Source of the DNA: Planctomycetota bacterium
GTDB taxonomy: Bacteria > Planctomycetota > Planctomycetia > Pirellulales > Lacipirellulaceae
DNA length: 64,000 bases
Direction: 5' to 3'
NCBI GenBank assembly: GCA_029781135.1
Contig: JAKOXH010000006.1
Coordinates: forward strand, 1 to 64,000
In this document: positions 47,114 through 57,841 of the stretch, piece by piece
Numbering within the stretch: the first letter of the stretch is position 1
Layout: the number at the start of each line of letters is the position of its first letter
The notes under the pieces: model-generated
What the model was told of the DNA's origin: nothing
Seen by the model: only the letters and a program-made list of their open reading frames with translations
Databases searched by the model: none
Program-made: the position numbers and the translations under genes

Positions 47114-47730
47114 TACGGGCCCACGACTCCCAATCTCGCGAGAATCGTACCGATTTCCTCGACCGCCCGCTCGACCGTGTCGTTGACGACTTGATATGTG
47201 TATTGGTTCGCGCGGGCCAGTTCACGACGAGCGACTTCCAAGCGTCGCTGAATCGCCGCTTCCGATTCGGTGCCCCGCGCGCGCAAACGCCGCTCGAGTT
47301 CCTCCTCGCTGCTCGGCCGGAGGAAAATCGTCGGCACTTCCGGAAACTTAGCGCGGACCTTCTCCGCACCGTCCACATCAATATCTAAAATTACCCACTT
47401 TTTGTCGTTGCGGCTAGGCGTAACCTCGCCCAGCAGCGTGCCGTACCAATGCCCACGCCCAAAAACCTCGCAACATTCGAGGAATTCGCCCGCTTCCCGC
47501 CGCTTCGCAAATTCGTCCGGCGTCAGGAAATAATAGTCGACTCCGTTCTTTTCGCCCGGCCGCGGAGCCCGAGTCGTCGCCGAAACGCTGAGCCGCAATT
47601 GATCTGGAAACCGCGCCAACAACTCGCGCAGCACCGTCGATTTGCCGACGCCCGAAGGGCCAGAGAGAACCACCAATTTCGTGGGATTCGCGTGGTTGGC
47701 GGAAGCTCGATCCCGATCAAAATCGGTCAT
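47113..47730 (-). CDS. gmk: Guanylate kinase
   Basis: The 205-residue enzyme phosphorylates GMP to GDP. It has P-loop GPSGVGKST (24-32), TTRAPRPGEKNGVDYYFLT of the GMP-binding part, and FLRPSSEEELERRLRARGTE. The stop codon is supplied by adjacent palindrome sequence, so the last residues (LGVVGP) may be altered. The first ~15 residues precede the family core. It lies between yicC and rpoZ. Confidence 0.96.
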   Translation of the reverse strand: MTDFDRDRASANHANPTKLVVLSGPSGVGKSTVLRELLARFPDQLRLSVSATTRAPRPGEKNGVDYYFLTPDEFAKRREAGEFLECCEVFGRGHWYGTLLGEVTPSRNDKKWVILDIDVDGAEKVRAKFPEVPTIFLRPSSEEELERRLRARGTESEAAIQRRLEVARRELARANQYTYQVVNDTVERAVEEIGTILARLGVVGP

Positions 47731-47765
47731 TTCCCCATTCCCCCTTCCACACTCCGCCTTCCGCC

Positions 47766-48647
47766 TTATTCCACATTCTGAATTTGCTCGCGAATCCGCT
47801 CCAGTGCCGTCTTGATATCCACCACCAGCCGCGAGATTTCCGCGTCGTTGGCCTTTGAACCGATCGTGTTGATTTCGCGGCCCATTTCCTGGGCGATGAA
47901 CTCTAGTTTGCGGCCAGAACTTTCCGCCATGAGTAGCGCGGCTTCGTACTGCTGCAAGTGGCTCCGCAACCGCACGATCTCTTCCGAAATGTCGCTCCGA
48001 TCGGCGAAGAGTGCGATCTCCCGCAACAGGTCGGCCGGCTCCACCGTGACGTTCAATTCCGAAAGCGCCTGCTGCACCCGGCCGGTCAGCCGCGTTTGAT
48101 ACGACTGCGTCACCTCCGGCGAACGCCGCGAGATGGCATCCAATAGTTCGGAAATCTGCCGGCCGTTGTGGGCCAAGTCGGCCGCCAGCGCGACGCCTTC
48201 TTCGCCACGCATTTTCGCGAGCGCAGCCAACGCCTCGCGAACGACCGGTTCAATCGCTGGCCAATCTTCGCGCGGGTCGTAATCGCCACGCAGTTTCTCA
48301 TCGACCGCACCGGGCAGCGATAGCAACAAGCGGAGGTCGTCCGCTGCATTCCAATCGCTACCCGTGAACTGCTGCAACTGCCGCCGATAGTTCTCTATGA
48401 CCTCGGTGTTGATGCGGTAATCATCGACGGACGACCGGCGATCGACGCGCAAATTCAGCTGCACCGTGCCGCGACGGACCGCTTCCCGCGTGAGGACCTC
48501 GACGTCTGGTTCCAGCGCGGCGTAGCCTTCGCTCGAGCGAAACGAAAGCTTGAAGTGGCGGCTATTGATCGTGCGAACTTCGACCGCAATGGCCATGCCG
48601 CCCGATTGGCTACGAGCTTCGCCAAAGCCGGTCATGCTGATGAGCAA
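47766..48647 (-). CDS. yicC: YicC family endoribonuclease-like protein
   Basis: The 293-residue protein starts MLISMTGFGEARSQSGGMAI with VEVRTINSRHFKLSFR, the family hallmark, and has EIVRLRSHLQQYEAAL and LEFIAQEMGREINTIGSKAN near the C-terminus. Members are reported to act as RNA-cleaving enzymes and to affect growth under stress. It is translated just before gmk (35-base gap), the usual neighbour of yicC. Confidence 0.94.
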   Translation of the reverse strand: MLISMTGFGEARSQSGGMAIAVEVRTINSRHFKLSFRSSEGYAALEPDVEVLTREAVRRGTVQLNLRVDRRSSVDDYRINTEVIENYRRQLQQFTGSDWNAADDLRLLLSLPGAVDEKLRGDYDPREDWPAIEPVVREALAALAKMRGEEGVALAADLAHNGRQISELLDAISRRSPEVTQSYQTRLTGRVQQALSELNVTVEPADLLREIALFADRSDISEEIVRLRSHLQQYEAALLMAESSGRKLEFIAQEMGREINTIGSKANDAEISRLVVDIKTALERIREQIQNVE

Positions 48648-48692
48648 GGCACTTCACTCCGCAAATGAATTCAAGCGTGCTGAGACTACCTA

Positions 48693-49181
48693 TTATTTCT
48701 TCTCGCCAGCAGGCGCACTGGCAGGCGGAGTTGCAGCGGGAGCAGCCGCTGGCGGTGTGGCAGGTGCCGCTGCCGGTGGTGCAGCTGTGGTTCCGGTCGC
48801 TGGTTTCTCCGGCAAAGCACCGCCACGTGCGGGAGCCGACTTCGATTCACCAGGAGCCGTCGTGCCAGTCGGCGGCGCACCTCTCTGCGCGGGCAACATC
48901 CCGCCTTCGCTGCCTGAAGATGTAGCAATCGGGGCCGCGCCCAGCACGTCGCCCTTATGCTTCGCCCACATCAGCGCGAAGAGACAAAACAAAATCCAAA
49001 TCGAAGCCGTGATGATCGTGATTCGCGTGAACACATCGCCCGCCTTCGCGCCGAACGCGCTCGACCCCCCCATGCCGCCCAGCGCACCGGCCAACCCGCC
49101 CCCGCGACCGCGTTGCACGAGCACGAGCAGAATCAAAAAAATCGCCAACAGCGACAGAACGATGGCAAAAACTGGACCCAT
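48693..49181 (-). CDS. secG: Preprotein translocase subunit SecG with long low-complexity tail
   Basis: The two SecG membrane helices are FAIVLSLLAIFLILLVLVQR and ITIITASIWILFCLFALMWA, with the GRGGGLAGALGGMGGSSAFG loop between. The protein is 162 residues; about 85 residues beyond the second helix are an Ala/Pro/Thr-rich tail (PPAAAPATPPAAAPAATPP). SecG normally ends soon after helix 2 or has a short tail, so this one is expanded. It helps protein export through SecYE. It lies between tpiA and yicC in the housekeeping run. Confidence 0.92.
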   Translation of the reverse strand: MGPVFAIVLSLLAIFLILLVLVQRGRGGGLAGALGGMGGSSAFGAKAGDVFTRITIITASIWILFCLFALMWAKHKGDVLGAAPIATSSGSEGGMLPAQRGAPPTGTTAPGESKSAPARGGALPEKPATGTTAAPPAAAPATPPAAAPAATPPASAPAGEKK

Positions 49182-49225
49182 GTTATTCGGCTATGTTTTT
49201 TGTGGATTGAACCTTGTCCGTTTAT

Positions 49226-49314
49226 CGAGACAAGGACACAAGGAGAGGGGGAGACCAGGAGAATCGCGCTTCATCGCTTCTCCTTGTCTCCTTGTCTCCC
49301 CCTCTCCCTGTCTT
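49226..49314. repeat. Octamer tract (GAGACAAG-type) between secG and tpiA
   Basis: Left arm 49226-49263 (GAGACAAG, GACACAAG, GAGAGGGG, GAGACCAG); right arm 49277-49314 (CTCCTTGT, CTCCCCCT, CTCCCTGT). It uses the same word as the tract between coaC and coaB. Confidence 0.85.
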
Positions 49315-49362
49315 GAACTATTATTCGCTTAGCAAACGGGAACGCTCCGCCAAGCGAGTCGC

Positions 49363-50121
49363 TTAACCAACCGCTCCCGCCGCGATGCCCAAAAACTCAT
49401 CAGCCTTCAGGCTGGCGCCACCGACCAATGCACCGTCGATGTTCGGCTGGGCCAACAACTCACCGGCATTGCTCGCCTTCACGCTGCCACCGTACAAAAT
49501 TCGCACCTTGGCGGCAGACTGGCCATTGTATCGCTCGGTCAGCAACTTGCGAAGATCAGCATGCACCTCTTCCGCCTGCTGCGGAGTGGCCACTTTTCCC
49601 GTGCCAATCGCCCAAACTGGCTCATAGGCAATGACTACCTTTTCGATTTGCTCCGCCGAAACGCCGGCCAACGAGCCTTCGAATTGGCTGCGAATGACGG
49701 CCGCCGTCTTATTGGCCTCCCGCTCCGCAAGCAGTTCGCCCACGCACACGATCGGCACCAACCCGGCGGCCAACGCCGCCAGCGTTTTCTTGTTCACGGC
49801 CGCATCCGTTTCGCCCAGAATATGCCGCCGCTCGCTGTGGCCCAAGATCACGTGGCTACAGCCGACATCTTTCAGCATGGCCGCACTCAATTCGCCCGTG
49901 AAAGCGCCATTGCCCTCGTGGTACATGTTCTGGGCACCCAAGGCCACCGACGTCCCACGCACGACCTCGGCCACGAATGTGAGATAGACCGCAGGCGGGC
50001 AGACCAGCAGGTCGACCGCCTTGTACTTGTCGACACCGCCAACGATGCCTTTGGCAAGGGCGACCGCCGAAGCGCGGTCCGTGTTCATTTTCCAATTACC
50101 GGCGATTAATTTGCGACGCAT
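49363..50121 (-). CDS. tpiA: Triose-phosphate isomerase
   Basis: The 252-residue TIM barrel interconverts dihydroxyacetone phosphate and glyceraldehyde 3-phosphate. Catalytic residues are in place: N9/K11 (AGNWKMN), H95 (LGHSERR) and E167 (AYEPVWAIGTG). The phosphate-gripping loop GGSVKASNAGELL is present. The start abuts a heptamer tract (GGGTTGA-type) and lacks a clear Shine-Dalgarno sequence. It follows pheA and precedes secG. Confidence 0.97.
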   Translation of the reverse strand: MRRKLIAGNWKMNTDRASAVALAKGIVGGVDKYKAVDLLVCPPAVYLTFVAEVVRGTSVALGAQNMYHEGNGAFTGELSAAMLKDVGCSHVILGHSERRHILGETDAAVNKKTLAALAAGLVPIVCVGELLAEREANKTAAVIRSQFEGSLAGVSAEQIEKVVIAYEPVWAIGTGKVATPQQAEEVHADLRKLLTERYNGQSAAKVRILYGGSVKASNAGELLAQPNIDGALVGGASLKADEFLGIAAGAVG

Positions 50122-50125
50122 GAGT

Positions 50126-50238
50126 GGGTTGAGGGTCGAAGGTCTAGGGTCGAGGGCCAGAAATACGAAGAACAGTGAGCAGAGAGATGCGAGTACGAAA
50201 GCCTCTGGCCCTCAACCCTCAACCCTCCACCCTCGACC
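50126..50238. repeat. Heptamer tract (GGGTTGA/GGGTCGA) between tpiA and pheA
   Basis: Left arm 50126-50159 with GGGTTGA, GGGTCGA and AGGTCTA units; right arm about 50206-50238 with CCCTCAA and CCCTCCA units. The spacer holds no gene. The left arm begins 4 bases before the tpiA start codon. Confidence 0.85.
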
Positions 50239-50241
50239 AAT

Positions 50242-51360
50242 CTACCCCACCGCCTCGGTCTGCGCATAGGAGCCGAGCACTTCTAGCCGCAATGATCTTT
50301 TCGTTAACGCGGCGATAGCCCGCCCGGCGGGTGGTTCGTCGCAGTGACCGACGAACTCAACGAAGAAGAGGTACCGCCCCCGATGACCGGGAATCGGAAA
50401 CGACTCGATCCACGTCATGTTCAAATCGTTGCGTTTGAAGATCGCCATTGCATCGGCCAGCGCACCCGGCTCGTGCACGATTTCGAACATGAGCGTCGTT
50501 TTATCGTTCCCCGTGATTGGCCCGGCGCAGTCGTTGATGATCGCGAAACGCGTGATATTGTCCGGGTTATCCTCGATATTCGGCACAATACACGGCAATT
50601 CGTAGTGGATGCCGGCCTGCCGGCTGGCGATCGCGGCTGCGGCGTGGTCGTCCTTTGCCGCTTTGGCTGCTGCCGCGGTGCTGCCCACTTCGGCCAGCGT
50701 CGCCTTTGGCAAATGCTTGGCCAACCAATTCCGGCATTGCGAAAGCGGCTGCGGCTTGCTGTACACCGTGCGAATTTGCTCGCGATTTCCCACCCCCAAC
50801 AAACAATGGTGAATCCGCAGCGGCAGTTCACCGCAGATTTTCACCTCAGCGCGGGAGAAACAATCCAGGGTGTCCGATACTCGACCATCGGTCGAGTTTT
50901 CCATCGGCACCACGCCAAATTGCACCTGGCTACGCTCCACTTCCTCGAACACGGCCGAGATCGTGCTCACAGGAACTAGCACCGCCGACTGCCCAAATCG
51001 TTCGATTGCTGCCAGGTGGCTGAACGTGAACTCAGGCCCCAAATAAGCCACTCGAATGGGCAACTGAAGTGCCCGCGTTCCGCTGATCAATTCACGAAAC
51101 ACGGCCCGCACCGCATGATCTGAAAGTGGCCCCGGATTATTGCCTGTCGCTTGGGCTAGCACCTCGGCTTCGCGAGCAGCATCGTAAATTGCCACGTCGT
51201 CGGCTCGCTTGGCGATGCCAATCTGTTTGGATATTTCCCCGCGACGGCTAATGGCCGCCAAGATCTCGCGATCCACGGCGTCGAGCTCACGGCGTAAATT
51301 GGCCAAGTTTGGCCGGTCGTCCGTCGCTCCTTTCGGCTGTGTTTTTTTACGCTCGGTCAT
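50242..51360 (-). CDS. pheA: Chorismate mutase/prephenate dehydratase (P-protein)
   Basis: The 372-residue protein makes phenylpyruvate for phenylalanine synthesis. An N-terminal chorismate mutase segment (LRRELDAVDREILAAISRRG, 23-42) is joined to a prephenate dehydratase (VAYLGPEFTFSHLAAIERF; FGVVPMENSTDGRVSDTLD; NITRFAII with the TRF motif) and a C-terminal ACT domain (GALADAMAIFKRNDLNMTWI) for feedback by phenylalanine. The 406-base gap beyond its start separates it from dnaK, which is divergent. Confidence 0.94.
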   Translation of the reverse strand: MTERKKTQPKGATDDRPNLANLRRELDAVDREILAAISRRGEISKQIGIAKRADDVAIYDAAREAEVLAQATGNNPGPLSDHAVRAVFRELISGTRALQLPIRVAYLGPEFTFSHLAAIERFGQSAVLVPVSTISAVFEEVERSQVQFGVVPMENSTDGRVSDTLDCFSRAEVKICGELPLRIHHCLLGVGNREQIRTVYSKPQPLSQCRNWLAKHLPKATLAEVGSTAAAAKAAKDDHAAAAIASRQAGIHYELPCIVPNIEDNPDNITRFAIINDCAGPITGNDKTTLMFEIVHEPGALADAMAIFKRNDLNMTWIESFPIPGHRGRYLFFVEFVGHCDEPPAGRAIAALTKRSLRLEVLGSYAQTEAVG

Positions 51361-51766
51361 GTGCGGATAGCCGATGAAAGCATCGGTTTAAGCCCTTAGC
51401 CTGCAAAAAGTTGCATTCAGTTCGCTGCCACTATGACAGCTTCGTTTCCCTGGCATCCCGGGTACTCCCTAGCCACCAAGTCAATTTGGCAGCCAACTGA
51501 ACGCGCGTCGGATAAGCCGCGAGCGGTCCCAATTGTTCAGGCTTCGGTGTAAACCGCTATTTTACAATAGCTTACGCCAATTACTTAGGGAATACCTCGG
51601 CAAAATACGGTTGGGGCACGGCCTTTGCTTTTATCCGGCGTAGGTTACCCGGCAACCGCCGGTCAATCGTGCTGCGCCATGGCGGAATTCGTACGAATTC
51701 CGCTACCGACAAGAAACACAAACCGCACCCGCGGAACAGAACGGAACTACATAGGAGCTCAATCCA
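51361..51766. promoter_or_regulatory. Divergent pheA-dnaK promoter gap
   Basis: No gene is supported in 406 bases. The gap contains the 22-base perfect palindrome at 51682-51703 and should hold promoters for both genes. No CIRCE-like TTAGCACTC/GAGTGCTAA element is seen. Confidence 0.5.
51682..51703. promoter_or_regulatory. 22-base perfect palindrome upstream of dnaK
   Basis: The half-site GCGGAATTCGT is followed directly by its reverse complement. It lies 64 bases upstream of the dnaK start. It could be an operator, a promoter-proximal hairpin in the leader, or a dispersed repeat; I cannot tell which from one copy. Confidence 0.65.
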
Positions 51767-53692
51767 ATGGCTGCTGGGGAAAAAATTATCGGCATCGACC
51801 TCGGTACAACGAACTCGGTCGTTGCCGTGATGGAAGGCAAAGAAGCGAAGGTCATTCCGAATGCCGAAGGCAATCGGCTGACGCCAAGCGTCGTCGCGTT
51901 CACCGATAAGGGCGATACGCTCGTCGGCGAGCCCGCGCGTCGCCAGGCAGTGACGAACCCGAAACGCACCGTGTTCTCGATCAAGCGTTTCATGGGTCGC
52001 CGGCACAACGAAGTGGCGACCGAAGAAAAGATGGTACCCTACGAAGTTGTCGGCGGACCGCAAGATTACGTGAAAGTGAAGGCCGGCGACAAGGAATTCA
52101 CGCCGCCAGAAGTTTCGGCGCTGACACTTCGCAAGCTGAAGGAAGCTGCCGAAGCCTACCTCGGCCATAAGGTGAACAAGGCCGTCATTACGGTGCCGGC
52201 CTACTTCAACGACGCCCAACGCCAAGCCACCAAGGACGCTGGCCAAATCGCCGGCCTCGAAGTCGCCCGCATCATCAACGAGCCGACAGCGGCCTCGCTC
52301 GCCTATGGTCTCGATAAGAAAGGCGAAGAAACGATCTGCGTCTTCGACCTCGGCGGCGGTACGTTCGATGTCTCGGTCCTCGAAGTGGCCGACGGCGTGT
52401 TCCGCGTGATTTCTACCAACGGCGATACCCACCTCGGCGGCGACGACTTCGACGAAGTCCTCATCCATCACGTGGCCGAAAAATTCCAGCGTGAACAAGG
52501 CATCGACCTGCGCAAGGACCACATGGCCCTGCAGCGGCTTACCGAAGCCTGCGAAAAGGCCAAGAAGGAACTCAGTTCGGCCCAAACCACCGACATCAAC
52601 CTGCCCTTCATCACGGCCGACGCCAGCGGTCCAAAGCACTTGCAGATGTCGATCACCCGTGCCGAGTTCGAGAAGCTGGTCGACCATCTGATCGACCGCG
52701 TGAAAGGCCCTGTGCAACAAGCTCTGAAGGACGCCAAGCTCGACCCGAGTAAAATCGACGAGGTTGTGCTGGTCGGCGGTTCGACCCGCATCCCGAAGGT
52801 GCAACAGGTCGTCCGGGATTTGTTTGGTGGCAAGGAACCGCACAAGGGCGTGAACCCGGACGAAGTCGTGGCCGTCGGCGCCGCGATCCAAGGCGGCGTG
52901 CTCTCCGGCGAAGTGCAAGACATTTTGCTCCTCGACGTCACGCCACTGTCGCTCGGCATCGAAACGCTCGGCGGCGTGATGACGAAACTCGTCGAACGCA
53001 ACACCACGATTCCGGCCGAACGCAAGCAAGTTTTCAGCACGGCCGACGACAACCAAACGGCGGTCACCGTCCGCGTGTTCCAGGGGGATCGGGAAATGGC
53101 CGCCGACAACCGGCTCCTCGGTCAGTTCAACCTGGAAGGCATCCCGCCCGCGCCACGCGGCGTGCCGCAAATCGAAGTGAAGTTCGACATCGACGCGAAC
53201 GGCATCCTCAGCGTGTCGGCCAAGGACCTGGGCACTGGCACGGTGCAGACGGTACGCATCGAGCAATCGAGCGGCCTCTCCGAATCCGAAATCGAGAAGA
53301 TGCGCAAGGACGCCGAGTCGCATGCCGACGAGGACAAGAAGAAGCGTGCCCTGGCCGAAGCCCGCAATGAGGCCGAGTCGCGTGCCTACCAGCTCGAAAA
53401 GCTCATCAAGCAACAAGGCGACAAGCTGCGCGATACGGATAAGACCGCCATCGAAGCGGCCATCGCCAAGGTGCGTGAAGCCGCCAAGAGCGAAGACGTC
53501 AACAGCATCAAGAGCGCGGTCAGCGAACTCGAAGCCGCCAGCCACGCCATGAGCGAAGCGCTCTACAAAGCCTCCGCCGGCGCCGCCGGCCCGCAACCGG
53601 CCGGCGCCCCCGGCGGCACCACCGACGGCGCGACAGCCGGCCAAGGCGCCGATGATGACGTCGTGGATGCGGAGTTTGAGGTGAAGAAATAG
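51767..53692 (+). CDS. dnaK: Molecular chaperone DnaK
   Basis: The 641-residue Hsp70 folds and protects client proteins with DnaJ and GrpE, using ATP. The nucleotide-binding domain has [11 protein letters not shown] (9-19), [33 protein letters not shown] and [10 protein letters not shown]; the substrate domain has [14 protein letters not shown] and the C-terminal lid is Glu/Lys-rich. It ends [13 protein letters not shown], the conserved tail. No dnaJ or grpE is next to it; instead a toxin-antitoxin pair and clpB follow. A second copy of a DnaK-like tail (IDAEFELKK) lies at 54297-54326. Confidence 0.97.
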   Translation: MAAGEKIIGIDLGTTNSVVAVMEGKEAKVIPNAEGNRLTPSVVAFTDKGDTLVGEPARRQAVTNPKRTVFSIKRFMGRRHNEVATEEKMVPYEVVGGPQDYVKVKAGDKEFTPPEVSALTLRKLKEAAEAYLGHKVNKAVITVPAYFNDAQRQATKDAGQIAGLEVARIINEPTAASLAYGLDKKGEETICVFDLGGGTFDVSVLEVADGVFRVISTNGDTHLGGDDFDEVLIHHVAEKFQREQGIDLRKDHMALQRLTEACEKAKKELSSAQTTDINLPFITADASGPKHLQMSITRAEFEKLVDHLIDRVKGPVQQALKDAKLDPSKIDEVVLVGGSTRIPKVQQVVRDLFGGKEPHKGVNPDEVVAVGAAIQGGVLSGEVQDILLLDVTPLSLGIETLGGVMTKLVERNTTIPAERKQVFSTADDNQTAVTVRVFQGDREMAADNRLLGQFNLEGIPPAPRGVPQIEVKFDIDANGILSVSAKDLGTGTVQTVRIEQSSGLSESEIEKMRKDAESHADEDKKKRALAEARNEAESRAYQLEKLIKQQGDKLRDTDKTAIEAAIAKVREAAKSEDVNSIKSAVSELEAASHAMSEALYKASAGAAGPQPAGAPGGTTDGATAGQGADDDVVDAEFEVKK

Positions 53693-53783
53693 TCAGGGAC
53701 GTTTATCATCGAGATTTGTACTGGTTTCGCGGCAGCGGATAGAATGAAATTGATTTGAATGCCAAACAGCGAGGTGGAATCCG

Positions 53784-54020
53784 ATGACCGAGATCATTCT
53801 CACCAGCGACCAAAGCCAGCAATTTGCCAATGCTACGGATGGAGTGGTGTTTTGCGACCCGACAGGTCAAGTGATCGCGCGCGTACCGCCGGTTTGTTCT
53901 GATGAGGAGAAGGCAATCGTCGCGGAAGCGAAACGGCGTTTGGCTTCCGATCAACCAAGGATCCCGTCGTCGGAGGTGTTAGCGCGACTAAATCGTCTCA
54001 ACGAACAAGTCAAGCAATGA
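53784..54020 (+). CDS. Putative antitoxin, dnaK-clpB region
   Basis: ATG 53784 follows a GAGGTGG site. The 78-residue protein begins MTEIILTSDQSQQFANATDG with VVFCDPTGQVIARVPP, a pattern I associate with small planctomycete antitoxins, and has a helical Lys/Arg/Glu-rich C-terminal half (EAKRRLASDQPRIPSSEVLA). The gene's last 4 bases overlap the toxin start (ATGA). Identity depends on the pairing with the RelE-like gene; no DNA-binding fold is clear. Confidence 0.7.
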   Translation: MTEIILTSDQSQQFANATDGVVFCDPTGQVIARVPPVCSDEEKAIVAEAKRRLASDQPRIPSSEVLARLNRLNEQVKQ

Positions 54021-54277
54021 ATCGCTATACGGTCGTTTATCTTGCCGAGGCGGAAGACAACCTGATCGCGATTTGGGCGGCTGCCACGGAACGTGACCAA
54101 GTGACGGAATCCGCGGACGCTGCGGATCGAGTGCTGGCGGAAAACCCGCTCGACAGCTCCGTGTACTTGAGCGAACAGCTGCGACGCCGCGACATCCCGC
54201 CTTTGCGCTTTTACTACGAAGTTCGTGAAGACGATCGCCTGGTCGTGATTAGCTACGTCGGGCGGTCACCGGATTGA
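54017..54277 (+). CDS. RelE/ParE-like toxin, dnaK-clpB region
   Basis: The 86-residue protein starts MNRYTVVYLAEAEDNLIAIW, followed by a helix (ATERDQVTESADAADRVLAE), YLSEQLRRRDIPPLRFYYEV and a strand REDDRLVVISYVGRSPD. The pattern of an N-terminal strand, helices, and a YYEVREDDRLVVI strand suits the RelE/ParE fold, though the catalytic signature is weak. It overlaps its partner by 4 bases and sits between two chaperone genes of the same strand. Confidence 0.72.
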   Translation: MNRYTVVYLAEAEDNLIAIWAAATERDQVTESADAADRVLAENPLDSSVYLSEQLRRRDIPPLRFYYEVREDDRLVVISYVGRSPD

Positions 54278-54293
54278 ATTGATAGGTCGTCGC

Positions 54294-54326
54294 ATGATCG
54301 ATGCCGAGTTCGAGTTGAAAAAGTAG
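54294..54326 (+). pseudogene. Remnant of a DnaK C-terminal tail
   Basis: ATGATCGATGCCGAGTTC continues to AAAAAGTAG and translates MIDAEFELKK then a stop. The real dnaK ends [11 protein letters not shown] stop. Differences are mainly in third codon positions. It lies just after the toxin gene, 600 bases past the dnaK stop, and looks like the displaced end of a dnaK gene. Confidence 0.75.
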
Positions 54327-54332
54327 AAGAAA

Positions 54333-54420
54333 GTTATTAGCTGTTAGCTCTTAGCTATTAGCCAGAGGCTAGTGGCTCGGTGTTTGGCTAACAGCTAATA
54401 GCTAACGACTAACGACTATT
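54333..54420. repeat. Heptamer tract (TATTAGC/CTAACGA) before clpB
   Basis: Left units TGTTAGC, TCTTAGC, TATTAGC (about 54340-54361) and right units CTAACAG, CTAATAG, CTAACGA (twice), CTATTCC (about 54388-54420). The tract ends 2 bases before the clpB ATG. No Shine-Dalgarno sequence. Confidence 0.88.
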
Positions 54421-54422
54421 CC

Positions 54423-57140
<2,718 letters not shown>

Positions 57141-57154
57141 CGGCGATATTCGGA

Positions 57155-57237
57155 ATGACCAATGACCAAATCCCAATGACCAATTTTCACACGTCGGCGC
57201 TCACTTTGGTCATTGGTGCTTGGTCATTGGTCATTCA
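57155..57237. repeat. Heptamer tract (TGACCAA-type) after clpB
   Basis: Units TGACCAA, ATCCCAA (left) and TTGGTCA, TTGGTGC (right) form two inverted arms in the convergent gap between clpB and the small basic gene. Confidence 0.85.
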
Positions 57238-57242
57238 CAAAT

Positions 57243-57434
57243 CTACCGATCCGCTGCCGCCAAATTCCAGTTCGCGATGATCACTTCCGCGCCTGGCGTC
57301 ATGTCGCGTAGCTTACGGGCGATTTCCACCTGTTCGCTCTTGGTGGCTTTGGCCAAGTGCTTCTTGATGTGCGTGAGTTTCTCGCGGCGCTTGCGGCGGC
57401 GGCGAATTTCCTTCTTGCGTTCGCTAATGCTCAT
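57243..57434 (-). CDS. Small basic protein (DUF6800-like)
   Basis: ATG 57434 gives 63 residues beginning MSISERKKEIRRRRKRREKL, with an Arg/Lys-rich first half and a helical KKHLAKATKSEQVEIARKLR second half. I recall similar short proteins in planctomycetes named DUF6800, but the number is from memory. An RNA- or ribosome-binding role is plausible from charge only. The start codon is preceded by a GAGGGTT heptamer tract (minus strand CCCTCAA units) with no Shine-Dalgarno sequence; the longer frame into the tract is rejected. Confidence 0.65.
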   Translation of the reverse strand: MSISERKKEIRRRRKRREKLTHIKKHLAKATKSEQVEIARKLRDMTPGAEVIIANWNLAAADR

Positions 57435-57490
<56 letters not shown>

Positions 57491-57841
57491 GAAAACCCTC
57501 CAAACCCGGATCGTTAAGAATCCTCTTTTCTAGCAGCCTGACCGTAAACCGTCAACGCGGCGTGTTTCGCGTTTACCTTCGTAGGACGGACAATCCTGTC
57601 CGTCCGCCCGTCTTTCATGGCCACGATCGCGTTAGGAAACCGTATTAACGCGGAAACGGATTGGATCTTGCTTATCCGTGATTTCAATGGATTCTTGTAA
57701 GGTATGGACGGACAGGAATGTCCGTCCTACGAGCTTCCCCCCCAATCTGCGCAGCTTGACGATGCGGCAAACCGAGGCGATGTTAGAACCGCGGTCTTGG
57801 CGGTGTTGTCTCACGAAAACTTCGATTTCGGAGCTGCGAAA
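57491..57841. repeat. Gap with 26-base inverted repeats
   Basis: CGTAGGACGGACAATCCTGT-type arms lie at 57580-57605 and, inverted, at 57706-57731 (25 of 26 matches). Each arm is itself nearly palindromic (GGACGGACA/TGTCCGTCC). No gene is supported. The hydrolase promoter lies here. Confidence 0.75.

Noticed and set aside
51581..53644. A 687-codon minus-strand open frame opposite dnaK
   Set aside because: It is the shadow of a GC-rich, strongly codon-biased gene on the other strand. Its composition is Val/Gly/Arg/Leu-rich without domain motifs, while the + strand encodes a complete DnaK.
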